DNA of 64,000 nt from an uncultured Collinsella sp. GTDB taxonomy: Bacteria > Actinomycetota > Coriobacteriia > Coriobacteriales > Coriobacteriaceae. The DNA lies in contig CAAELE010000029.1 in the NCBI GenBank assembly GCA_900756765.1, positions 65,985 to 129,984 on the forward strand, given 5' to 3'. The notes beneath the pieces were generated by a model, which saw only the letters and a list, made by a program, of their open reading frames with translations, was not told the origin of the DNA and did no database searches. Within the stretch, counting starts at the first letter, position 1. Each line of letters starts with the position of its first letter. Shown here piece by piece: positions 33,296 through 41,710 of the stretch. The position numbers and the translations under genes were made by a program.

Positions 33296-34096
33296 TTATG
33301 ATTGTTCTCGAACCAATGTCATGAGGCCCAGGCGGTTTTTGACGCCGAGCTTGTGGTAGAGGGCGTTGACATGCTTTTTTACGGTCGACTCCGAGATATA
33401 GAGCTCCTCGGCCATTTCGCGGTTGGTCTTGCCGGCAAGCATCATCTTGAGCACCTCTGCCTCGCGGGGGAGGACTTCGAGCTCGCTGATGAGCGCCTCT
33501 AAGGGGTTCTCGCAAGCTTGCTGTGCGGTGCTCTGCGCAAGGATCTCGTACAGGCGCAGGCTCAGGTGCCGCGCGAGCTGGCGCAGGGCTTCGAGCTCTT
33601 CGTCCGAAAAATCCCCCGCTTCTCGTGCGCGAAACAGCGTGAGCGACCCCAGGGATGTGCCCCCGTGCGCGAGCGTGGCAGTGCAGCCATAGTAGATGCC
33701 GAGCGGCTTCATCCACTCCTGATAGATGGGCGTTGCGTTGCGGCGCTCGACATCCACGAGGTCCAGGTCGCGATAAACATGCACGTTGTGAACGTCAAAG
33801 CTCCAAAGGGTGTAGTCAAAGGCGGCATAGCGTTCGTAGTAGCTCTCGAGCTGGTCTTCTGCCATGCCACGGGCAACGGGGCTTACGAATTCTGTCTGTC
33901 CGTGTGTGCCGGCGCGTGCGATATCAAACATCGAGGCCCGGTGCGATATCACCTGATTAACTCTATCAAGAAGCCCGGCTTGAAGCGTGGCGAAGTCGCC
34001 GCAGCCATGAATCCATAAGGCGCATTCGTTGAGGGCGGACCAGCGGCTCCCGTGGATCTCATCGGGGTTAAAGCGGGTATGCGTGGTATTGGTCAT
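33296..34096 (-). CDS. LuxR-family regulator with GAF-like sensor domain
   Basis: 266 residues. Residues about 15-180 look like a soluble GAF/autoinducer-binding-like domain, and residues 200-262 are a LuxR helix-turn-helix (PREAEVLKMMLAGKTNREMA, ISESTVKKHVNALYHKL). Unlike the two other LuxR proteins of the cluster it has no membrane segments. It is divergent from the second agmatine deiminase and probably controls it. Ligand unknown; there is no luxI-type gene nearby, so quorum sensing is not implied. Confidence 0.87.
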   Translation of the reverse strand: MTNTTHTRFNPDEIHGSRWSALNECALWIHGCGDFATLQAGLLDRVNQVISHRASMFDIARAGTHGQTEFVSPVARGMAEDQLESYYERYAAFDYTLWSFDVHNVHVYRDLDLVDVERRNATPIYQEWMKPLGIYYGCTATLAHGGTSLGSLTLFRAREAGDFSDEELEALRQLARHLSLRLYEILAQSTAQQACENPLEALISELEVLPREAEVLKMMLAGKTNREMAEELYISESTVKKHVNALYHKLGVKNRLGLMTLVREQS

Positions 34097-34160
34097 GGAT
34101 GTCCTTTCATGCGGCTTTGTCAGTATGACACGTCTCGCGCGCCACTAGAACTTTAGGTCA

Positions 34161-34170
34161 GTGAACGGTG
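34161..34170 (+). promoter_or_regulatory. GTGAACGGTG site before the second agmatine deiminase
   Basis: It shares GTGAACGGT with the sites at 3038, 22181 and 44778. It lies between the divergent luxR and aguA genes. Only the right half of the palindrome is perfect. Confidence 0.45.
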
Positions 34171-34277
34171 TCCTTTTGGGTGGCGAAAGGGTCCCCTAGG
34201 CCCATTGAGAGTGGGCTTCCGGAGCCGCACAATGGGGCCGTCATCACAAAGGGTCGTCCATATCGTTAGGAGCCAAC

Positions 34278-35399
34278 ATGAAGACCATTTACGAGAGCGA
34301 GTCTACGCCAAAGAAGGACGGATTCTACATGCCCGGCGAGTACGAGGAGCAGGAGCGCACCTGGATTTTGTGGCCGCATCGTTCGGATGTGTGGCGCTGC
34401 GGTGCCAAGCCGGCGCAAAAGGTCTTTACCGAGATCATCAAGACCATTGCACGTTTTCAGCCCATCACTGTGGGCGTCAACACCGAAGACTTCCCCGCGG
34501 TGTGCGAGATTTTCGATGGCGTTGAGAACGTGCGCGTTATCCACATGGAGTACAACGACAGCTGGATTCGCGACCCCGGCCCGGCGTTCCTTGTTAATGA
34601 CAATGGTGAGGTTGCTCTTTCGCACTTCCACTTTAATGCTTACGGCGGTTTCATTGACGGCCTGTATTTCCCGTGGGACAAGGACGCTTCCATTGGCCTG
34701 CAGGTGGCACAGCTTGAGCAGGTTAACCGCTATCGTCCCGAGGATTACATCCTCGAGGGCGGCTCGTTCAACTGTGATGGTCAAGGCACCGTCGTGACCA
34801 CCGAGATGTGTCTGCTCAATGAGGACCGCAACCCCCAGTACACCAAGGAGCAGATCGAGGAGAAGCTTGCCGAGTACCTGGGCATCGAGAAGGTCATTTG
34901 GATCAAGGACGGCATCGACCCGTTTGAGACCAACGGGCACGTGGACGATGTTGCATGCTTTAGTGCGCCCGGCGAGGTCTGCTGCATGTGGACCGATGAT
35001 CCCAACCATAAGTTCTACAAGGAGTGCCAAGAGGCGTATAAGACGCTTTCCGAGACGACGGATGCCCGTGGCCGCAAGCTTAAGATCCACAAGGTGATTA
35101 TGCCTGCGACCTCGGTATATATGACCGAGGAGGAGGCATCGACCATCGATCCGGTCGAGGGTGTGCTGCCGCGTACGCCCGAGGACGCCTTTGAGCCTAG
35201 TTACCTCAACTTCCTGCCCATTAACGGCGCGGTGCTCGTGCCGCAGTTCGGCGACCCCAACGATGCACAAGCGCTTAAGGACATCCAGGCCGCCTACCCA
35301 GACCGCGAGGTCATCGGCATTATGACCCGCGAGGTCATCTACGGCGGCGGCAACATCCACTGTATCACCCAGCAGCAGCCCAAGGCGCGCTGCAAGTAG
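34278..35399 (+). CDS. aguA: Agmatine deiminase (second copy)
   Basis: 373 residues, the usual length of the family. It has NDSWIRDPGPAFL (usual RDxGP form), ILEGGSFNCDGQG, NGHVDDVACF and the C-terminal nucleophile motif YGGGNIHCITQQQ. It catalyses agmatine to N-carbamoylputrescine. It shares the same N-terminal start (ESESTPKKDGFYMP) as the first copy but lacks its insertion. It stands alone with its own LuxR regulator and terminator. The two copies may differ in affinity or in substrate (other guanidino compounds). The ATG follows a TTAGGAGCC site. Confidence 0.93.
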   Translation: MKTIYESESTPKKDGFYMPGEYEEQERTWILWPHRSDVWRCGAKPAQKVFTEIIKTIARFQPITVGVNTEDFPAVCEIFDGVENVRVIHMEYNDSWIRDPGPAFLVNDNGEVALSHFHFNAYGGFIDGLYFPWDKDASIGLQVAQLEQVNRYRPEDYILEGGSFNCDGQGTVVTTEMCLLNEDRNPQYTKEQIEEKLAEYLGIEKVIWIKDGIDPFETNGHVDDVACFSAPGEVCCMWTDDPNHKFYKECQEAYKTLSETTDARGRKLKIHKVIMPATSVYMTEEEASTIDPVEGVLPRTPEDAFEPSYLNFLPINGAVLVPQFGDPNDAQALKDIQAAYPDREVIGIMTREVIYGGGNIHCITQQQPKARCK

Positions 35400-35439
35400 A
35401 GGCGGTTGCAGGCACACGGGGTAGTGTCGATATGACTTG

Positions 35440-35475
35440 GGGCCCGCTGGCGCACACGCTGGCGGGCCCTTTTGC
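35440..35475 (+). terminator. Terminator after the second agmatine deiminase
   Basis: GGGCCCGC...GCGGGCCC stem followed by TTTTG. Confidence 0.75.
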
Positions 35476-35538
35476 GTGCGTCGGGCAGCGTTGCACGCGG
35501 GCACTCGGGTCTAAGCGAGGGTACCAGGGGCCTTGCTT

Positions 35539-35571
35539 ATCGTCGATAGTTGGTCTAGAATCGTCGATAGT
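35539..35571. promoter_or_regulatory. Tandem ATCGTCGATAGT repeats 21 bases apart
   Basis: Two exact copies of ATCGTCGATAGT (35539-35550 and 35560-35571) sit just before the AlbA-domain gene. The core ATCGTCGAT is itself palindromic. The two-turn spacing suggests cooperative binding, most simply autoregulation by the downstream protein. Confidence 0.55.
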
Positions 35572-35588
35572 CGATGATAGGGGGTTGC

Positions 35589-37139
35589 ATGCAGCTTGTT
35601 GAAAGTGAGACCGTGGAGTTCAAGTGCACATTTACCCCTAAGCTGCTCAAAGCTGTGGTGGCGTTTGCCAATTCGAATGGTGGTACCTTGTATATCGGAA
35701 TCGACGATTTTGGCAGTATCATCGGCGTGGACGATATCGATGCCACCATGCTTCAATGCTCTAATGCAATAACCGATGGCGTGTATCCCGACGTTTCTGA
35801 AATCACGACGGTCTCCGCATTGGACATCGATGGCGCAGCGTTGGTGAAAATCGAGGTGGAAGCGGGTCCTCACAAGCCGTACTGCCTGTGCTCGAAGGGA
35901 TTTGTTCCCGCCGGGGTATATCGGCGCCTAGGTCCTGCCAACGTGCCCATCGAGATGGCCCAGATCCGCTCGATGATCAAGCGCACCGACGGCGATTATT
36001 TTGAGACCGCACGCTCTCATGAACAGAGCTTGACGTTTTTTGAAGCCGAGCGGGTCTTTAGGCGCGCGGAGATTACGTTTGACCAAACCTCTCAAAAGAA
36101 TCTCGGCCTTATCGATGAACTGGGCTTTTACACCAATTTGGCACTGCTGGTCTCTGACCAAAACCCCTTTGCAGTCCGCGCTGGCCTCTTCAACGACGAT
36201 GCGTATACCGAGTTTATCGACCGTCAGGATGGCGAGGGCTCGATCTTCAGGCAGATAGAGGATATCGAACGGTTCCTCAATATATCGAACGCAACGCGTA
36301 TGTACTTTGTGCCGGGAAGGCTCGATCGCATAGATAAGGACGACTATCCCCGCGAGGCTGTTCGAGAGGGAATTTTGAACCTGTTTATCCATCGCGACTA
36401 CGAATCTTCGGTGGCGTCTCTTATCAAGATGAGCCGTACGGCGCTTGAATTTACCAATGCGGGAGGGCCGCAGCACATCAGCGTCGAGGAGGCGCTTGCG
36501 GGCGGCTCGGACGCTCGGAATCCAAAGCTGCAACTGCTCTTTTTGCGCCTGGGGATGGTTGAGGCGTTTGGAACGGGCCTCAAGGGGATCCGTGCGCTCT
36601 ATGAGGCGGAGGGGTTGGAACCCGAGGTCTGCGCCTACCCTGCAATGTTTAGGTTGTCGCTGCCCAACGTCAACGCCGTGCGCAATTCCTATCTGACGCC
36701 TCGTGGCAATAGCGGTCCCAACTTGCGTGGGGATTACAGCGATTATGAGCAGCTCGAGCGGGAAGGGGCACTGCCGCCCGATGTTTCGCAGGCGTTTGCA
36801 TCCGTGCAAGCGCAGCGAGAGGGGCACGTGTCGATGAATGGCGACTGCGGCCACGAGGTGCGTGCCAAGCTCGTGGAGGAGCTTGGCTTTGATGTTGCGT
36901 GCAAGGCGTCCGCGATGCTACAGGATGTCTCGGACGAGCGATGTGGTGGATACGCTCGCACCTTGATTCGCTTTGCTCTTGAGCGGCCCCGCGGTTTTAC
37001 ACGCCAGGATGCTTCGGACGCGCTGGGAACTGGGCGCGACGTGACGCTGCGGGTTATCAACGGTTTGCTTGAGGAAGGCGCACTCGTTAAAGAGGGGCGC
37101 GCTCGGGCGACGAGATATCGCGCTGTCGGGCAGGTTTAG
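35589..37139 (+). CDS. AlbA_2/Schlafen-like domain regulator
   Basis: 516 residues. Residues 1-130 form an AlbA_2 (divergent AAA_4) domain with ESETVEFKCTF and the NSNGGTLYIGIDDFG glycine motif. The middle has the RHExxxN-terminal-like REAVREGILNLFIHRDYE segment, and GMVEAFGTGLKGIRALYE is the family's ATP-binding-helicase-like tail. The last 70 residues look like a winged helix. Such proteins are DNA- or RNA-binding regulators of unknown cue. The start at 35589 is preferred over 35574 because a GGGGG site lies just before it. It stands alone with operator-like repeats upstream. Confidence 0.82.
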   Translation: MQLVESETVEFKCTFTPKLLKAVVAFANSNGGTLYIGIDDFGSIIGVDDIDATMLQCSNAITDGVYPDVSEITTVSALDIDGAALVKIEVEAGPHKPYCLCSKGFVPAGVYRRLGPANVPIEMAQIRSMIKRTDGDYFETARSHEQSLTFFEAERVFRRAEITFDQTSQKNLGLIDELGFYTNLALLVSDQNPFAVRAGLFNDDAYTEFIDRQDGEGSIFRQIEDIERFLNISNATRMYFVPGRLDRIDKDDYPREAVREGILNLFIHRDYESSVASLIKMSRTALEFTNAGGPQHISVEEALAGGSDARNPKLQLLFLRLGMVEAFGTGLKGIRALYEAEGLEPEVCAYPAMFRLSLPNVNAVRNSYLTPRGNSGPNLRGDYSDYEQLEREGALPPDVSQAFASVQAQREGHVSMNGDCGHEVRAKLVEELGFDVACKASAMLQDVSDERCGGYARTLIRFALERPRGFTRQDASDALGTGRDVTLRVINGLLEEGALVKEGRARATRYRAVGQV

Positions 37140-37221
37140 GGACGGGCGGTCCGGCCCCCTGGGTTATTCCTGGGCAGAGGCCAAGGGCCGGGTGCCCGGC
37201 GCACCTTGATTGAAGGGGTAC

Positions 37222-37866
37222 TTAGAGCGTGTCTCCGTACATATAGACGATAAATCCGTCACCGGTGTCTTGGCTGTGGTCCTCTAGGATGCGCTTCATG
37301 TTGAGGTGCTCGTAAAACTGCCAGTCGGAGTTGCAGTCGCTCATCAGGAAGAATTTGGTGCAGCCTGCCTTGGCGAGCTCGGCGCGCGCAAGGTCGATGA
37401 GCTCGCGGCCGAGTCCCTTGCCCTGCCACTCGGGCACAATGATGATCAGGTTGAGCTGGCCCTGGGCATACTCGTTGCCCGCGGCGGCAAAGCGATCGGC
37501 CGTGGCTTTTTCGCGACTGTCGCCAAAGAGCGAGCCCTCGAGTTTGGCATCGGCGGTCTTTGCCATCTCGGTTGCCTGGGCGAGCATCTCGTCGTAGCAG
37601 GGTACCCACGTGGGGTTGGTACGCGGCTTGCCGTTCTCGAAGATGCCGATGCAGCAGGCGGCGATAATGCGGCCCTCGGCCTCGGCGACAAGTGCGATGG
37701 GGGAGCGCTGCAGCTGCATGGCAATGTTGAAGCGCGCGCAGAAATCGGCAGCTTCGACGTCGCCGCGGTTGCGTAGCGTGTTGCACCACAGCTGGTTGTA
37801 GATGGCGGCGATGCCGGCAAGGTCATCGAGCGTGGCGGCGCGCAGAGTTACGTTGTCAAGGCTCAT
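37222..37866 (-). CDS. GNAT-family N-acetyltransferase
   Basis: 214 residues. The acetyl-CoA loop of motif A is VPEWQGKGLGRELIDLA at about residues 145-160, with the C-terminal SDCNSDWQFYEHLNMKR strand-helix typical of the fold. It transfers an acetyl group to an unknown amine or small molecule. The ATG at 37866 has a GGAAGGAG site; the frame is open five codons further. It has no operon partner. Confidence 0.87.
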   Translation of the reverse strand: MSLDNVTLRAATLDDLAGIAAIYNQLWCNTLRNRGDVEAADFCARFNIAMQLQRSPIALVAEAEGRIIAACCIGIFENGKPRTNPTWVPCYDEMLAQATEMAKTADAKLEGSLFGDSREKATADRFAAAGNEYAQGQLNLIIIVPEWQGKGLGRELIDLARAELAKAGCTKFFLMSDCNSDWQFYEHLNMKRILEDHSQDTGDGFIVYMYGDTL

Positions 37867-38243
37867 GGAGGCTCCTTCCAAGTTGGGTCAGGCCACCTCT
37901 GAGTGTGACATGGACGCACCGCCGCTGCGGCAACCATTCGGCAGACGAGCCCCGTTCCCTCGGGGACGGAGGAAGAGGGGTCACGAGGATGGTCATTGGG
38001 GACGTTCTTAAACGACTAGTCAAACAAGAGCGCCCCCAACGACTACCCCAAGGAATGTCCCAGACTGCCGGCAGGAAAGGAACGTCCCCAACTGCCGCAT
38101 CCGGAGCAAGACAACGCCGCAGGTAGAGGACGGACAGCGAGCGGGTCGCATTTGAGACAAGGTGACGTGAAACGAAAGGGCGCTGACCTTCTGGTCGCGC
38201 CCTTGAAGTTGAACGTCAGATTGTCCAAATGCGGCTCGCGTAA
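37867..38243. other. Gap with REP-like unit and DAHP synthase terminator
   Basis: It contains GGTCATTGGGGACGTTCTTA at 37991-38010 (GGGGAC repeat family, copy 5, nearly the same as at 1766) and a hairpin AAGGGCGC / GCGCCCTT at 38176-38204 that serves as terminator for the minus-strand DAHP synthase gene. No gene is seen. Confidence 0.55.
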
Positions 38244-39275
38244 CTAAATACGCTCTGCGATCTCGTGGATGAGGTAGTCAGTCTTTTCCCAGCCCAGGCA
38301 CGGGTCCGTGATCGACTTACCAAAGACCCCGCCATCGACCGGCTGGTTGCCGTCCTCAAGGTAAGACTCGATCATAAAGCCCTTGACCAGCTTTGAAATG
38401 GATTCGTTGCGGCGGCAGCTGTCGAGCACTTCCTTGCAAATGCGATACTGCTCCAGCGGACGCTTGCCCGAGTTGTCATGGTTGCAGTCGATAACCGCTG
38501 CCGGGTTGGCGTAGCCGGCATGCTCGGTGTAGCGCTCGGCCAGACGCTCCAGGTGCTCGTAGTGGTAATTGGGGTAGGTGCGGCCGTCGAGGCCAATGTA
38601 GCCGCGCATGACGGCATGCGCGAGCGGGTTGCCGTCGCACTCGACCTCCCAGTTGCGGAAGATAAAGCTCTGATGCGCTTGGGCGGCGTAGATGGAGTTG
38701 AGCATGACGGTGGTGGAGCCGGCAGTGGGGTTCTTCATGCCCACCGGCACCGAAATGCCGCTCGACACCAAGCGATGTTCCTGGTTCTCAACCGAGCGCG
38801 CACCAACGGCGACATAGCTCAGCAGGTCGACGAGGTACTGGTAGTTCGACGGGTAGAGCATCTCATCGGCGGTAAAGAAGCCGGTCTCCTCGATGACACG
38901 CAGGTGCATGTGGCGGATGGCCTTAACGCCTTCGAGCAGATCATCGGGCGCCTCGGGGTCGGGGTTGTGCAGCAGGCCCTTGTAGCCGGTGCCCTTGGTG
39001 CGCGGCTTGTTGGTGTAAACACGCGGGATGATGATGAGCTTGTCCTTGACCTCCTCGGCGGTTTTGGCCAGGCGGTTCATGTACTCGAGCACTGAGTCCT
39101 CGCGATCGGCAGAGCACGGGCCAATGATGAGCACCTTGCGTGCGTCCTCGCCGGTAAAGACCTTGGCGACCTCGGCATCGAATGCCTGCTTCTTGGCAGT
39201 AAGCTCGGCGGAAAGCGGCATTTCCTCGCGGATCTCCATGGGGATCGGCAGCCTGCGTTTGAATTCCATGGCCAT
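38244..39275 (-). CDS. 3-Deoxy-7-phosphoheptulonate (DAHP) synthase, class I
   Basis: 343 residues, AroF/G/H type. Motifs are IGPCSADREDSVLEY near residue 50, RVYTNKPRTKGTGYKG, VGARSVENQEHR, PVGMKNPTAGS, IDCNHDNSGK and MIESYLEDGNQ. It condenses phosphoenolpyruvate and erythrose 4-phosphate in the first step of aromatic amino acid synthesis. The N-terminal extension needed for feedback control in E. coli enzymes is present in similar length. The ATG follows a GAGGAGGCC site. It stands alone. Confidence 0.95.
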   Translation of the reverse strand: MAMEFKRRLPIPMEIREEMPLSAELTAKKQAFDAEVAKVFTGEDARKVLIIGPCSADREDSVLEYMNRLAKTAEEVKDKLIIIPRVYTNKPRTKGTGYKGLLHNPDPEAPDDLLEGVKAIRHMHLRVIEETGFFTADEMLYPSNYQYLVDLLSYVAVGARSVENQEHRLVSSGISVPVGMKNPTAGSTTVMLNSIYAAQAHQSFIFRNWEVECDGNPLAHAVMRGYIGLDGRTYPNYHYEHLERLAERYTEHAGYANPAAVIDCNHDNSGKRPLEQYRICKEVLDSCRRNESISKLVKGFMIESYLEDGNQPVDGGVFGKSITDPCLGWEKTDYLIHEIAERI

Positions 39276-39373
39276 AGGGGCCTCCTCAATCTATAGAAAG
39301 AGCAATAAGCGTATTGTCGAGTGTTCGGCATTATCCGCTGTCGCACGCTAAAGTGCAAGTCCTTGTCACCCCG

Positions 39374-39424
39374 AAACCTGCCAAAAAGGGACAGGTTTAT
39401 TTTGGCAGGTTTTATCTGGGGAAA
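39374..39424. repeat. REP-like hairpin, GGGACAGG family (copy 6)
   Basis: Stem AAACCTGCCAAAA / TTTTGGCAGGTTT around AGGGACAGGTTTA, then TATCTGGGGAAAC. Bases 39375-39424 match the reverse complement of 20969-21018 at 49 of 50 positions. Confidence 0.8.
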
Positions 39425-39494
39425 CATCGGCGGAAGCCGGGAGGGAATGGCGCCGCGCGGGGCCCTAAGGCTGTTGTCGGTTCCCCAGAAAATA

Positions 39495-39732
39495 CCCTGT
39501 GGGCAAAAAATGCCAAATATGAGTACGGTTGCTATCTTAGTATCATATTGCCTTCGCAAAATAATAGACATAACAGTAAAATATGTTCATTAACGCAAAC
39601 ACATATAAGTCCGCTATAAGGCGTTTGATCAATTTAGGGGTGCGTGTAAGCCGTGAAAACGGCATTTGGGGCTGTTTTGGCTGTTACTAAAAAGGTAGCA
39701 GTACTCATATTTGCCATTTTTTGCACACAGGG
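39495..39732. mobile_element. MITE-like AT-rich element with about 48-base terminal inverted repeats
   Basis: The left end begins CCCTGTGGGCAAAAAATG and continues CCAAATATGAGTACGG; the right end carries the complement, GTACTCATATTTGCC then CACACAGGG. The arms match at most positions. The interior (about 140 bases) is AT-rich and has no reading frame of note. Size and shape suggest a non-autonomous transposable element or repeat. No transposase is in the window and no target duplication is obvious. It fills most of the 39276-39853 gap. Confidence 0.5.
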
Positions 39733-39790
39733 CCCGGAAGGGGCTGTCAATCAGGTCCCAGGGGAGGCGGTTCGAGGGCCGCAAAACAAA

Positions 39791-39822
39791 AACGGGGGCG
39801 CAGATTATCCTGCGTCCCCGTT
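39791..39822 (-). terminator. Terminator of the ABC exporter operon
   Basis: Stem AACGGGGGCGCA / TGCGTCCCCGTT; on the minus strand a TTTTTGTTTT tail follows. Confidence 0.8.
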
Positions 39823-39853
39823 CTCGGGCGTTATTCGTTCCCTGCGGCAGAAT

Positions 39854-41710
39854 TTACGCCGCCTCGTCGAACTGCGAGTTGTACAGGTCGGCGTAGAAGC
39901 CTCCCTGGGCGAGCAGCTCGTCGTGTGTGCCTTTCTCGACGATGTCGCCGTCGCGGATCACCAAGATTACGTCGGCGTTGCGGATCGTGGACAGGCGATG
40001 CGCGATGACAAAGCTCGTGCGGCCCTGCATCAGCGCATCCATGGCGCGCTGGATGAGCTCCTCGGTGCGGGTATCGACGTTGGAGGTCGCCTCGTCCAGG
40101 ATGAGTGCCGGACGGTCGGCCAAAATGGCGCGGGCGATGGTCACGAGCTGGCGCTGACCCTGCGACAGGTTAGTGCCCTCCTCGTTGATCATAAAGTCGT
40201 AGCCGCCGGCGAGCGTATGGATAAAGTGGTCGCAGCGTGCGGCACGTGCAGCGGCTTCGACCTCGGCATCGCTCGCATCGGGGCGTCCGTAACGGATGTT
40301 CTCGCGGATGGTACCGTTAAACAGCCAGGTGTCCTGCAGCACCATGGCAAACTCGCCGCGAAGTGCCGCGCGGTCCCAATCGCGCACGTCAACGCCCTCG
40401 ACACGCAGCGAACCGCCGTCCACATCGTAGAAGCGCTGCAGCAGCTTGATGAGCGTGGTCTTGCCGGCGCCGGTGGGACCGACGATGGCGATGGTCTGGC
40501 CGGGCTGCGCCTCGCAGCTAAAGTCGTGGATGATGGTCTTGTCGGGCGTGTAGCCAAACTTCACATGGTCAAACTCCACATGACCGGGGCGCTTCTCGGG
40601 AATCTGCGCGTCGGCCTTCTGCTCCTCCTCGGGCGCGGCCAGGAACTCAAACACGCGCTCGGTGGCGGCGGCCATCGACTGCATCGTGTTGCTCACGTTG
40701 CCCAACTGCTGCACGGGTTGCGTAAAGTTGCGAACGTACTGGATAAAGCTCTGGATGTCGCCGGGCGTGGCGTTACCGGTCAGTGCGAGCTGTGCACCCA
40801 CCACGACGACGCCCACGTAGCCCATGTTGCCCACTAGGCTCATAAGCGGCATCATCAGGCCCGACAGGAACTGCGAGCGCCAGCCACTAATAAAGAGGCG
40901 GTCGTTTTGACGGTCGAACTCCTCGATTGAGGCCTCGGCGCGGTCGAACACCTGAATGACGTTCTGGCCGGCAAAATCCTCCTCGATAATGCCGTTGACG
41001 GTGCCCAGGACCTGCTGCTGCTCGCGGAAGTACGGCTGCGAGAAGTGGATCATCACCATCAAGATAATCGCGGCGGCAGGCAGCGTGAGCACGGTGACGC
41101 CGGTGAGCGGCAGGCTGATCGACAGCATCATGACGAGCACGCCGATAATCTGCGTGACGGACGTAATAAGCTGTGTCACGCTCTGGTTGAGCGACTGACC
41201 GAGCGTATCGACGTCGTTGGTGATGCGGCTGAGCACATCGCCCTTGCTGTGGCCGTTGAAGTAACTCATCGGAACGACAGCGATTTTGGCGGCGATCTCC
41301 TTGCGCATGCGGTAGCAGATCTTTTGCGTGACGCCGGTCATGAGCCAGCCTTGGATCAGGCTGCAGGCAGAGCTCGCCAGATACAGACAGAGCAAAAAGC
41401 CGAGCGTCTTGGCGATCCAGACAAAGTCGACATCGCCGGTGCCGTTGACCTTGGCAACCAAGCCCTCGAACAGTTTGGTAGTAACCTGGCCGAGCACCTT
41501 GGGCCCCACAATGTTAAAGATGACCGAGCACACGGCAAAGGCGACGGCGGTAAACACGGCAATCTTGTGCTGGCCGATATAGCCGAGCAGCTGCCTCATG
41601 GTGCCCTTAAAGTCCTTGGCCTTTTCGCCACGGCGCATGCCACCCATGCGGCCCATGGGACCGCGCTGGCGGGTGGGCTTGGGAATCTGAGTCTTGGTCT
41701 CGTCTGCCAT
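39854..41710 (-). CDS. ABC exporter half-transporter with the catalytic site
   Basis: 618 residues: six-helix exporter domain (about 45-340) and nucleotide-binding domain (about 375-600). Walker A is GPTGAGKTT, the signature LSQGQRQLVTIARA, Walker B ALILDEATSNVD with the catalytic glutamate, and the switch histidine lies in VIAHRLST. It pairs with the upstream gene, whose ATPase is degenerate, forming a heterodimeric multidrug or peptide exporter like TM287/288 or BmrCD. The ATG overlaps the stop of its partner by one base. The N-terminus is unusually basic (KPTRQRGPMGRMGGMRRGEK). Confidence 0.92.
   Translation of the reverse strand: MADETKTQIPKPTRQRGPMGRMGGMRRGEKAKDFKGTMRQLLGYIGQHKIAVFTAVAFAVCSVIFNIVGPKVLGQVTTKLFEGLVAKVNGTGDVDFVWIAKTLGFLLCLYLASSACSLIQGWLMTGVTQKICYRMRKEIAAKIAVVPMSYFNGHSKGDVLSRITNDVDTLGQSLNQSVTQLITSVTQIIGVLVMMLSISLPLTGVTVLTLPAAAIILMVMIHFSQPYFREQQQVLGTVNGIIEEDFAGQNVIQVFDRAEASIEEFDRQNDRLFISGWRSQFLSGLMMPLMSLVGNMGYVGVVVVGAQLALTGNATPGDIQSFIQYVRNFTQPVQQLGNVSNTMQSMAAATERVFEFLAAPEEEQKADAQIPEKRPGHVEFDHVKFGYTPDKTIIHDFSCEAQPGQTIAIVGPTGAGKTTLIKLLQRFYDVDGGSLRVEGVDVRDWDRAALRGEFAMVLQDTWLFNGTIRENIRYGRPDASDAEVEAAARAARCDHFIHTLAGGYDFMINEEGTNLSQGQRQLVTIARAILADRPALILDEATSNVDTRTEELIQRAMDALMQGRTSFVIAHRLSTIRNADVILVIRDGDIVEKGTHDELLAQGGFYADLYNSQFDEAA

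Noticed and set aside
33296..34096. Quorum-sensing LuxR
   Set aside because: No luxI-type synthase is nearby, and the GAF-like sensor is common in regulators unrelated to quorum sensing.
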